Under the pieces are notes generated by a model that saw only the letters and a list, made by a program, of their open reading frames with translations, was not told the origin of the DNA and ran no database searches. Below are positions 1 through 6,984 of a stretch of DNA of 64,000 nt, piece after piece. This stretch comes from Microbacterium hydrocarbonoxydans (GTDB taxonomy: Bacteria; Actinomycetota; Actinomycetes; Actinomycetales; Microbacteriaceae): assembly GCF_011752045.1 (NCBI RefSeq), contig NZ_JAAKXW010000003.1, forward strand, positions 248,001 to 312,000. Direction: 5' to 3'. The translations under genes and the position numbers were made by a program. Within the stretch, counting starts at the first letter, position 1. Each line of letters opens with the position of its first letter.

Positions 1-641
1 AGATCCCGCCCGATGTACGAGCCGACGGTCGCGACGAGGAGCCCGGCGACCACCAGGGTGCCGTTGAACGCCCAGGCGCCCGCCCCGTTCCCCAGGGCGG
101 AGAAGTTGTGCTCCCACCAGCGCGGGTCGGCGGCCGTCGCCATCGCGAACAGGGTGCCGATCACGAGGTAGCCGAACAGGATGCCGGCGAGGTCGGCCGT
201 GCGCAGGCCGATGCCCGCGCCGTAGGCGAAGCGCCCGCCGACGGCTGCGGCGACCCCGGTGAGGACACCGCCTCCTGGCGCTCCGAGCTCGAGGCCCTGC
301 AGGCCGGCGGCGAGGATCTCGGAGACGAGCAGCACCCCCATCGCCGTCACGCCGCCGAAGGCGACGGTCAGCGCCACCGCGGAGAGGTCTGAGATCACGG
401 CCTGCCAGCGCGGCATGGGCGCGGTCTCGCCGCGGCGGTGCCGCACGGTGCTGAACGCGAAGGCGGCGGCTGCGAGAAGCCCCGCGATGAGGGCGATCCG
501 GGGCGCGAGCGATCCCTCGCCGGTGAGCGGGCGCGGCTCGCCAGCCAGGAGCAGGATGCCGCCGCCCGCGCCGAACGCGAAGCACACGACCGTCGCCCAG
601 ACGGCCTCGGTCTCGCCCCGCAGTCGCTGCGCCTCGTCCAT
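1..641 (-). CDS. DUF998-like integral membrane protein (partial, C-terminus outside window)
   Basis: The frame stays open from the ATG at 639-641 to the window edge, giving 213 codons without a stop. The protein has about six hydrophobic segments joined by short charged loops, e.g. around residues 17-35, 55-70 and 90-110. It contains the stretch RWWEHNFSALGNG, which resembles the W-x-x-H-x-S-x-L-G signature of DUF998 membrane proteins. An ATG 8 bases further upstream is in another frame. The function is unknown. It diverges from the FUSC-type gene across a 285-base gap. The family call rests on one motif and the membrane pattern. Confidence 0.7.
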   Translation of the reverse strand, partial: MDEAQRLRGETEAVWATVVCFAFGAGGGILLLAGEPRPLTGEGSLAPRIALIAGLLAAAAFAFSTVRHRRGETAPMPRWQAVISDLSAVALTVAFGGVTAMGVLLVSEILAAGLQGLELGAPGGGVLTGVAAAVGGRFAYGAGIGLRTADLAGILFGYLVIGTLFAMATAADPRWWEHNFSALGNGAGAWAFNGTLVVAGLLVATVGSYIGRD

Positions 642-926
642 GCCTCCATGCAAGCATCCGCCGCCGACGGGGTCGACCGCCTCGCCGGGGCGGCCGGGAT
701 CGCGAAGTCACCCGCCTCGCGGGGCGTGCGCGCGTTCACTCGCCGGAGCGCACACGCCGATACGGCGCAACCACCGCGCCGGACGCCGAGGTGCGCCGAA
801 CGGCCGCCTCCCAGGCTCTGGCGCGACACTTTCGCGCACGCACCCCCGACCTCTGCGCGCACGTCCACGACGCCGATCACGCACGGACGGCTGAAGCGGA
901 TGCCGCAGCCGCACTACCGTGGGAGC
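642..926. other. Divergent intergenic region, 285 bases
   Basis: This gap separates two divergent membrane-protein genes. It is GC-rich and I see no convincing gene, repeat or strong hairpin in it. The only clear signal is TACCGT at 915-920, six bases before the ATG at 927, which fits a -10 box for a leaderless transcript. Confidence 0.5.
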
Positions 927-1964
927 ATGCGCATCCCCGCCGCGATCCGCGCCTCCAAGCGCTCCCCGCTGCTGCAGGTCGTGAAGTCCGCCGCGGCGAC
1001 GATCGCGGCGTGGCTGATCGCGGGATGGGCCTTCCCCGGCCAGCTGCCCGTGTTCGCCGCGATCGCCGCGCTCCTCGTCGTGCAGCCGAGCGTGAACCAG
1101 TCGCTGTCGAAGGCGCTGGAGCGCAGCATCGGCGTGATCATCGGGGTGCTGGTCGCCGTCGGACTCGGGCTTCTCCTCGGCTCGCCGAGCTGGATCGTGC
1201 TGCTGGCGATCGTCGTGGCGATGCTCGTCGCCTGGGTGTTCCGCGCCTCCCCCGGCACGGGCAACCAGGTGGCGATCTCCGCCATGCTCGTGCTGGCGCT
1301 GGGCTCGTCGAGCCCCGAGTACGCGTTCGCCCGCATCGCCGAGACGCTCATCGGCGTCGTGATCGGCATCGTCGTGAACGCACTCATCGTGCCGCCGGTG
1401 CTCACGGGACCTGCCCGCCGCGACCTGGGCCTGCTCGGGAGGGAGCTCGCAGCCAGCCTCGACCGCCTCGCTGCCGCCCTGGGGCAGCCGCAGACCCCGG
1501 CACAGCTGCAGGAGCTGATGCTGCAGGTGCGGCTGCTGCGCCCGATGAAGGACGCCGCCGAGGCATCCATCGCGGCCGGCGAGGAGTCCCTCACCCTGAA
1601 CCCGCGCCGCTCCGCGCACCGCGAGGAGCTGCGCGAGATGCGGGCGCTGCTCGAGCGCCTCTCGCCGATCGTGACGCAGACGATCGGCATGACCCGCGCT
1701 TATTTCGACCACTACGACGACGCCCTCGGCGAGGAGCCGGCGGTCACCGCGATCGCCGAGCAGCTGCGCCGGGCCGGGCACGACGTGCGCCTCGCCGTGC
1801 AGACCGCGGCGGTCTCCCCCGAGCCCGAGGCCCTGACCTCGGCGATCCCCGCGCTGACCGCTCCGCTGGTGATCCACCCTCCGGCATCCGGTCACTGGAT
1901 CCTCATCGGCTCGCTCATGGAGGACCTCCGCCGCATCCGCGGGGAGCTCCTCGACGAGGACTGA
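927..1964 (+). CDS. FUSC-family (aromatic acid exporter-like) membrane protein
   Basis: A 345-residue protein. The N-terminal 150 residues hold about six tightly packed membrane segments, including a short QPSVNQSLSKALER loop typical of FUSC/YccS-type proteins. The C-terminal half is a soluble, helical and charged domain (about residues 165-345). FUSC proteins are linked to efflux of aromatic acids and similar compounds. The substrate here is unknown. I chose the ATG at 927 because the membrane domain begins right after it and TACCGT lies six bases upstream. The frame stays open far upstream, but that stretch has no protein-like character. An 86-base palindromic element begins 12 bases after the stop. 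Confidence 0.8.
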   Translation: MRIPAAIRASKRSPLLQVVKSAAATIAAWLIAGWAFPGQLPVFAAIAALLVVQPSVNQSLSKALERSIGVIIGVLVAVGLGLLLGSPSWIVLLAIVVAMLVAWVFRASPGTGNQVAISAMLVLALGSSSPEYAFARIAETLIGVVIGIVVNALIVPPVLTGPARRDLGLLGRELAASLDRLAAALGQPQTPAQLQELMLQVRLLRPMKDAAEASIAAGEESLTLNPRRSAHREELREMRALLERLSPIVTQTIGMTRAYFDHYDDALGEEPAVTAIAEQLRRAGHDVRLAVQTAAVSPEPEALTSAIPALTAPLVIHPPASGHWILIGSLMEDLRRIRGELLDED

Positions 1965-1976
1965 CCGCTCCTCGCT

Positions 1977-2062
1977 GTTCACGATTCCTCAGAAACCCTG
2001 CTCCTGGCGGGTTCTCCGGCCCCGGCGACGCGGATCCCGCGCCTTCTTGAGGAGTTCTGAAC
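1977..2062. repeat. 86-base palindromic element, copy 1
   Basis: The ends form inverted arms: GTTCACGATTCCTCAGAA on the left and TTCTTGAGGAGTTCTGAAC on the right. The middle is GC-rich and not shared with other copies. Identical-length copies lie at 6874-6959, 23590-23675 and 47604-47689. This copy starts 12 bases after the FUSC stop and ends 25 bases before the alkD-like start codon, so its right arm would fall in the -35 region of that gene. Confidence 0.85.
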
Positions 2063-2087
2063 GGGCGGCCCGGCCTACCCTGGAACC

Positions 2088-2744
2088 ATGACGCTCGAAG
2101 AGGCACTGTCCGAGCTCGCCGCGCTCGAGGACCCGAAGATGCGCGCCGCGAACGAGAAGCGCGGCGACGACCACGGAATGAACCTCAGCAACCTCCGGTC
2201 TCTCGCGAAGCGGGTCAAGACCGACCACGCGCTGGCGAAGGAGCTGTGGGCGACGGGCGAGACGCCGGCCCGGCTGCTGGCGCTGCTCATCTGCAAGCCC
2301 CGCGAGTTCAGCGCCGATGAGCTCGACGCGATGCTGCGGCAGACGGATCGCCCGAAGGTGAACGACTGGTTCGTGAACTACATCGCGAAGAAGTCGCCGC
2401 GGGCTGAGGAGATGCGGCTGCGCTGGTTCGGCGACGCCGATCCCACCGTGGCAGCGGCGGCCTGGTCGCTCACCACGGTGCGCGTCGCCAAGCAGCCGGA
2501 AGGCCTCGACCTCGAGCATCTCCTCGATCTCATCGAGCGCGACATGAAGGATGCTCCCGGCCGCCTGCAGTGGGCGATGAACGAGACGCTCGCGACGATC
2601 GGCATCCATCACCCGCACCTGCGCGACCGCGCACTCGCGATCGGGAACGACCTGCAGGTGCTGGCCGACTACCCGACCGCGCCGGGCTGCATCTCTCCCT
2701 TCGCGCCCATCTGGATCACCGAGATGGCGAAGCGCCTGCCCTGA
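2088..2744 (+). CDS. AlkD-like DNA alkylation repair protein (HEAT-repeat)
   Basis: A 218-residue all-helical protein with HEAT-like repeats. Segments such as LRSLAKRVKTDHALAKELW, the WFVNYIAKKSP stretch and LRWFGDADPTVAAAAW match the layout of AlkC/AlkD-type DNA glycosylases, which remove alkylated bases without flipping them out. The length is close to the usual 220-240. The start is supported by TACCCT at 2076-2081 with six bases to the ATG (leaderless type). The gene runs head-on into putP with only three bases between stop codons. Confidence 0.75.
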   Translation: MTLEEALSELAALEDPKMRAANEKRGDDHGMNLSNLRSLAKRVKTDHALAKELWATGETPARLLALLICKPREFSADELDAMLRQTDRPKVNDWFVNYIAKKSPRAEEMRLRWFGDADPTVAAAAWSLTTVRVAKQPEGLDLEHLLDLIERDMKDAPGRLQWAMNETLATIGIHHPHLRDRALAIGNDLQVLADYPTAPGCISPFAPIWITEMAKRLP

Positions 2745-2753
2745 CCGTCAGGG
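2739..2753. terminator. Short hairpin made from two convergent stop codons
   Basis: CCCTGA-CCG-TCAGGG is a perfect 6-bp stem with a 3-base loop. Its arms contain the TGA of the alkD-like gene (2742-2744) and the TGA of putP on the other strand (2748-2750). It may act as a minimal bidirectional terminator, though there is no T-run. Confidence 0.4.
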
Positions 2754-4262
2754 GGTGTCTCCCACCGCGTGCGGTCGGGGCACCGTGAGCATCACGCCGG
2801 TGTCGGTGAACTCCTGCTGGATCTCCTCGTTGTGCCGGTAGGTGAGCAGGCTCACCACGACCGCCGCGACGAAGGCGAGCACGAATGCCGGGAGCAGTTC
2901 GTAGAGTCCGGTGTTCATCGCCTTCCAGATGAAGACGGTCGCCGCTCCCACGAACATGCCGGCGAGCGCACCCCAGTTGGTGAGCTTCCGCCAGAACAGG
3001 CTGAGCAGGATGATCGGCCCGAACGCCGCGCCGAAGCCGGCCCAGGCGAACGAGACCAGCCCGAGGATGGTGTCGTTCGGGCTGACCGCGAGGATGATCG
3101 CGATGATCGCCACGACGAGCACGGCCAGACGCCCCATCAGCACGAGCCGCTTCTGCGACGGCGGCGTCTTCTTGACCACCTTGTAGAGGTCCTCGACGAG
3201 AGCCGAGGAGCAGACCACGAGCTGGCTGGACACGGTGCTCATGATCGCGGCGAGCACGGCGGCGAGCACGAGGCCGGCGACGAACGGATGCAGCAGCGTC
3301 TGCGACATCAGCAGCACGACGGTCTCGGGGTTGTCCAGCGTGATGCCCTGCTTGGCCATGTAGGCGATGCCGACGATGCCGGAGAGGATCGCGCCGCCCA
3401 TCGACAGCACCATCCAGGAGATGCCGATGCGGCGTGCGCTCTTGGCCTCCTGCGGCGTGCGCAGCGCCATGAACCGGACGATGATGTGCGGCTGGCCGAA
3501 GTACCCGAGCCCCCAGGCGAGCGCAGAGACGATGGCGAGGAAGGTGCCGCCGGTGACCGCCCCGCCGCCGAGCAGTGACAGGAAGCCCTCTCCGCCGTGC
3601 TCGGTGATGAGTGCAGCGGTCTCGCCGAATCCGCCCGTCGCGATGATCGCCGAGATCGGCACGACGATGAGGGCGATCACCATCATCAGCCCTTGCACCA
3701 CGTCGGTGAGGGAGGCGCCGAGGAATCCGCCGAAGAGCGTGTACAGCAGCGTGATGCCGCCGACCAGGAGCATCCCGAACATGTAGTCGCCGTTGAAGGA
3801 GCTCTCGAAGAAGACGCCGGCGGCGACCATGCCGGAGGAGATGTAGAGGGTGAAGAAGACCAGGATGATGAGGCCGGACAGCACCCGCAGTGCGCGGCTC
3901 GTGTCGCGCAGGCGGTTCTCGAAGTAGCTGGGGATCGTGATCGAGTTGCGCGACACCTCGGTGTACGCCCGCAGCCGGGGAGCAACGAGCAGCCAGTTCA
4001 GGTAGGCGCCGATCGTGAGCCCGATCGCGATCCACGCCTCGATGAGGCCGGCCGCGTAGATCGCACCCGGCAGGCCCATGACCAGCCAGCCGGACATGTC
4101 AGCGGCCCCGGCGCTGATCGCGGCGACCCACGGCGGCAGGTTCCGCCCGCCGAGCATGTAGTCCTCGTGGTCGTCGGTGCGCTTGTAGGCGAAGTAGCCG
4201 ATGAGGAGCATCCCGGCGAAGTACACGCCGAGGGCCACGTAGGTGAAGATCTGGTCGGACAT
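2748..4262 (-). CDS. putP: Sodium/proline symporter (SSS family)
   Basis: A 504-residue protein with about 12-13 membrane segments, the usual PutP length. Diagnostic stretches include GGRNLPPWVAAISAGAADMS, the ISAIIATGG segment and GYFGQPHIIVRFMA, which carry the Na+ and proline site residues of PutP. It imports L-proline with sodium across the cytoplasmic membrane. The ATG at 4260-4262 is preceded by AAGGGA in a good ribosome-site position. It is not in an operon with a proline dehydrogenase here. The next gene upstream on the same strand (sulP) ends 157 bases away, so putP probably has its own promoter. Confidence 0.92.
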   Translation of the reverse strand: MSDQIFTYVALGVYFAGMLLIGYFAYKRTDDHEDYMLGGRNLPPWVAAISAGAADMSGWLVMGLPGAIYAAGLIEAWIAIGLTIGAYLNWLLVAPRLRAYTEVSRNSITIPSYFENRLRDTSRALRVLSGLIILVFFTLYISSGMVAAGVFFESSFNGDYMFGMLLVGGITLLYTLFGGFLGASLTDVVQGLMMVIALIVVPISAIIATGGFGETAALITEHGGEGFLSLLGGGAVTGGTFLAIVSALAWGLGYFGQPHIIVRFMALRTPQEAKSARRIGISWMVLSMGGAILSGIVGIAYMAKQGITLDNPETVVLLMSQTLLHPFVAGLVLAAVLAAIMSTVSSQLVVCSSALVEDLYKVVKKTPPSQKRLVLMGRLAVLVVAIIAIILAVSPNDTILGLVSFAWAGFGAAFGPIILLSLFWRKLTNWGALAGMFVGAATVFIWKAMNTGLYELLPAFVLAFVAAVVVSLLTYRHNEEIQQEFTDTGVMLTVPRPHAVGDTP

Positions 4263-4419
4263 CGTCGTCCCTTCTTCGCGGCGGATCTCGCCGCACCGTG
4301 GTCCGACGATGGCAGAGACGGATGCCGGTGTCCAGGTCCCACGCGGGACGGCGCCCTCTCGGGCGGTGGACACGTACTCGGGAGGAGGATTCCGGGACTC
4401 ACCGGCCGGACGCGTGAAG

Positions 4420-6060
4420 CTAGGCGGCCGCCCGTGCGACGTGGCTGCGGGCGTGCGCCGCGGCTGCATCCAGATCATCGAAGAGGTGGTTCTGGTGCCG
4501 CAGCGACGCGAGCACGCCGACGCGCTCGGCGAGCGCCAGGTGCTGGGGCGGGATCCCCTTCACGAGCACGGTGATGCCGCGCCGCTCGAGGGAGGTGATG
4601 AGCTCGGTGATCACCTGCGCACCGGTGGCGTCGAGTACCTGCAGCTGCGACATCCGGAGCACGACCACCTCGATGTCACGAAGGGCTCCGACGCGCTCCA
4701 TCGTCCGCTCGGCCGCCCCGAAGAACAGGGCGCCCTCCAGCCGGAACACGGCGATCCGCTCGTCGCCGGGGACGACCGGACCCGGCAGCTCCTCGCGGTG
4801 CACGCCGCTGGTGCGAGCGAGCTGGCGGAGGGCGAAGAAGCCGGCGGCGAGGAGTCCGATGAGCACGGCGTAGATGAGGTCGACGCTGACGGTGACGATC
4901 GCAGTGAGGCAGAAGACGACGGCATCCGCCCTGGTGGATCGCAGCACCGTGCGCACCGTCGACGGGGCGATCATGCGGCACGCGGTCACCATGAGCACTC
5001 CGGCGAGCGCGGCGAGCGGGATGTGCGAGACGACGGATGCTCCCACCAGGGCCACCGCCAGCAGCAGCAGACCATGCGTGACGGCCGCGAGCCGGGTGCG
5101 GGCGCCGGCGCGGACGTTCACCGCGGTGCGGGCGATCGCACCGGTCGCCGGCATTCCGCCGAACAGTCCCGCGGCGAGGGACGCCAGCCCCTGCCCGACG
5201 AGCTCGCGGTCGGGGTCGTAGGGACCGGTGTCGGCGAGGGTCGAGGCGACGCGCGCCGACAGCAGCGACTCGATCGCGGCGAGCGCGGCGACGGCGGCGG
5301 CGGGTCCTGCGAGCGGCAGCAGCGTCGCCGGGGAGAGGTCGGGCAGGGTCGGCGCGGGGAGGCCGGCCGGGAGTGCGCCGATCGTGTCGACGGGCAGCCC
5401 GAAGCCGACGGCGATCAGCGAGGCGACGACGATGGCGAGGAGGGAGCCGGGGAACCGGGGGTGCAGGCGCAGCGCCCCGAGCATGATGGCGACGACCACC
5501 CCGACGAGCAGCAGCGACCAGCCGAGCTTCGGCCATTCCGCAGTGGCGAGCGACTGCACCGCGGCGACGACCGCGTTCGTGCTGTCGCCCGGGCGCGTGC
5601 CGGTGGCGGTCGGCACCTGCTGGAGGAAGATGATGACGGCGATGCCGAGCGTGAACCCCTCGATCACCGGCCAGGGGATGTACCCCACGGTGCGGCCGAG
5701 CCGCAGGGCGCCGGCGGCGAGCACGAAGAGCCCGGCGAGCAGGCAGACGGCGGCCAGCGCGCCGGCGCCGCGCTCGGCGAGGATCGGCGCGAGCACGACG
5801 ACCATGGCGCCGGTCGGCCCGGACACCTGCACGTTCGAGCCGCCGAACACCGCGGCGACGACGCCGGCGACGATCGCGGTGATGAGGCCGCTCTCCGCCC
5901 CCGCGCCGGAGCTCACGCCGAAGGCGAGGGCGAGAGGCAGGGCCACGATGCCGACGGTGACTCCGGCGAGCAGGTCGCCCTTCCAGGAGCGGGCGAGACC
6001 GCGGTAGTCGGATGCCGCCGGCAGCAGCCCCCGGACGGCCTGCAGGCCCTTCGCTCTCAT
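4420..6060 (-). CDS. SulP-family anion transporter with STAS domain
   Basis: A 546-residue protein. About residues 20-420 form the SulP membrane domain (start SWKGDLLAGVTVGIVALP, with FGGSNVQVSGPTGAM in the substrate region), followed by a STAS domain (about 440-546, with VVLRMSQLQVLDATGAQ). SulP proteins carry sulfate, bicarbonate or dicarboxylates. The substrate cannot be told from sequence. The ATG overlaps the stop of the upstream ArsR-type regulator by four bases (ATGA), so the two genes are translationally coupled and the regulator probably controls this transporter. The frame is open upstream of the chosen start, but that region is the regulator read out of frame. Confidence 0.9.
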   Translation of the reverse strand: MRAKGLQAVRGLLPAASDYRGLARSWKGDLLAGVTVGIVALPLALAFGVSSGAGAESGLITAIVAGVVAAVFGGSNVQVSGPTGAMVVVLAPILAERGAGALAAVCLLAGLFVLAAGALRLGRTVGYIPWPVIEGFTLGIAVIIFLQQVPTATGTRPGDSTNAVVAAVQSLATAEWPKLGWSLLLVGVVVAIMLGALRLHPRFPGSLLAIVVASLIAVGFGLPVDTIGALPAGLPAPTLPDLSPATLLPLAGPAAAVAALAAIESLLSARVASTLADTGPYDPDRELVGQGLASLAAGLFGGMPATGAIARTAVNVRAGARTRLAAVTHGLLLLAVALVGASVVSHIPLAALAGVLMVTACRMIAPSTVRTVLRSTRADAVVFCLTAIVTVSVDLIYAVLIGLLAAGFFALRQLARTSGVHREELPGPVVPGDERIAVFRLEGALFFGAAERTMERVGALRDIEVVVLRMSQLQVLDATGAQVITELITSLERRGITVLVKGIPPQHLALAERVGVLASLRHQNHLFDDLDAAAAHARSHVARAAA

Positions 6061-6419
6061 GCCCGCGCGGGGATCTCGGGGAGACCCTCGCTCTCCACGA
6101 GCTGCCGCTGCGTGGTCTGCAGGATCTCGCCGAGCAGGGCGCGCGCCACGCGGAGCAGGTCGGCGACCTGCGGGTACGCGAGTCGGTAATAGACGAGGCT
6201 GCCGCGCCGCTCGGAGACGACGAGACGGTTGCGGCGGAGCACCGCGAGGTGCTGCGAGACGTGCGAGGCCTCGAGCCCGACGACCTCGAGGAGGTCGGAG
6301 ACGGACACCTCGGGGGAGGCCGAGAGCACCTCGAGGATGCGGATGCGGATCGGGTGCGCGAGCCCCTTGAACAGGCCGGCCTTCACCTCGTACAGCGGGC
6401 GGTTCGGATCGCTGAGCAT
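6057..6419 (-). CDS. ArsR-family winged-helix transcriptional regulator
   Basis: A 120-residue protein with the ArsR fold: GLAHPIRIRILEVLSASPEVSVSDLLEVVGLEASHVSQHLAVLRRNRLV contains the helix-turn-helix, and RRGSLVYYRLA is the beta wing. I see no cysteine pair for metal binding, so it is unlikely to be an arsenic or cadmium sensor. It starts at 6419 with a strong GAGGGGAAGAGG ribosome site and overlaps sulP by four bases. It diverges from the phnA-like gene across 74 bases holding AT-rich ATTCATCATAT-type sequence, a plausible auto-operator. Confidence 0.88.
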   Translation of the reverse strand: MLSDPNRPLYEVKAGLFKGLAHPIRIRILEVLSASPEVSVSDLLEVVGLEASHVSQHLAVLRRNRLVVSERRGSLVYYRLAYPQVADLLRVARALLGEILQTTQRQLVESEGLPEIPARA

Positions 6420-6481
6420 CCTCTTCCCCTCTCCCGGCCGCGGCTTCGCGCCCGCGGTCTGATGGATTCATCATATCGCGC

Positions 6482-6487
6482 TATCCT
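6482..6487 (+). promoter_or_regulatory. -10 box of a leaderless promoter (phnA-like gene)
   Basis: TATCCT is followed by exactly six bases (ggtcgc) and the ATG at 6494. There is no ribosome-binding site. The same arrangement recurs before at least eight other genes in this window. Confidence 0.6.
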
Positions 6488-6493
6488 GGTCGC

Positions 6494-6859
6494 ATGGCCG
6501 ACTCCCTCCCCCTCTGCCCCGAGTGCTCCAGCGAGCACGCCTACGAGATGGGCGCCCTGCTCGTCTGCCCGATGTGCGGGCACGAGTGGTCGCCGTCTTC
6601 GGAGGCCGCGGAACCGGCCGATGGCGAGGGCGAGGGCGAGCGGGTCGTGAAGGATGCCGTCGGCAACGTCCTCGCCGACGGCGACACGGTCGTCGTCACG
6701 ACGACGATCAAGGTGAAAGGGTCGCCGCAGGGCATCAAGGCCGGCACCAAGGTGCGCGGCATCCGCCTGATCGATCCGGTCAACGGCCACGACATCGACT
6801 GCAAGGTCGACGGCTTCGGAGCGATGCTGCTGAAGTCCAGCCTCGTCAAGAAGGCCTGA
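6494..6859 (+). CDS. PhnA/YjdM-family zinc-ribbon protein
   Basis: A 121-residue protein. An N-terminal zinc ribbon has two CxxC pairs (LCPECSSEHAYE and LVCPMCGHEW), then an acidic linker, then the C-terminal PhnA domain with VVKDAVGNVLADGDTV, IKVKGSPQGIKAGTKVRGIRL and DGFGAMLLKSSLVKKA. These are diagnostic of the PhnA/YjdM family. Despite the historical name, a role in phosphonate breakdown is unproven. The length is about normal. The transcript appears leaderless. A copy of the 86-base palindrome follows 14 bases after the stop. Confidence 0.88.
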   Translation: MADSLPLCPECSSEHAYEMGALLVCPMCGHEWSPSSEAAEPADGEGEGERVVKDAVGNVLADGDTVVVTTTIKVKGSPQGIKAGTKVRGIRLIDPVNGHDIDCKVDGFGAMLLKSSLVKKA

Positions 6860-6873
6860 GACCAGGCGCCGCC

Positions 6874-6959
6874 GTCCACAACTCCTCAAGAACGGGCCTC
6901 CCGGCGCCGGATCACCGGCGTCACGACGCGAAGGCCGCCGGTTCTGAGGAATTGTGAAC
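6874..6959. repeat. 86-base palindromic element, copy 2
   Basis: The left arm is GTCCACAACTCCTCAAGAAC and the right arm TTCTGAGGAATTGTGAAC. An inner hairpin GCCGG-ATCA-CCGGC sits in the middle. Like copy 1, it ends exactly 25 bases before the next start codon (6985), with TTGTGA of the right arm in the -35 region. Confidence 0.85.
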
Positions 6960-6984
6960 GCGGCGAGTAGGGGATGATCGAAGG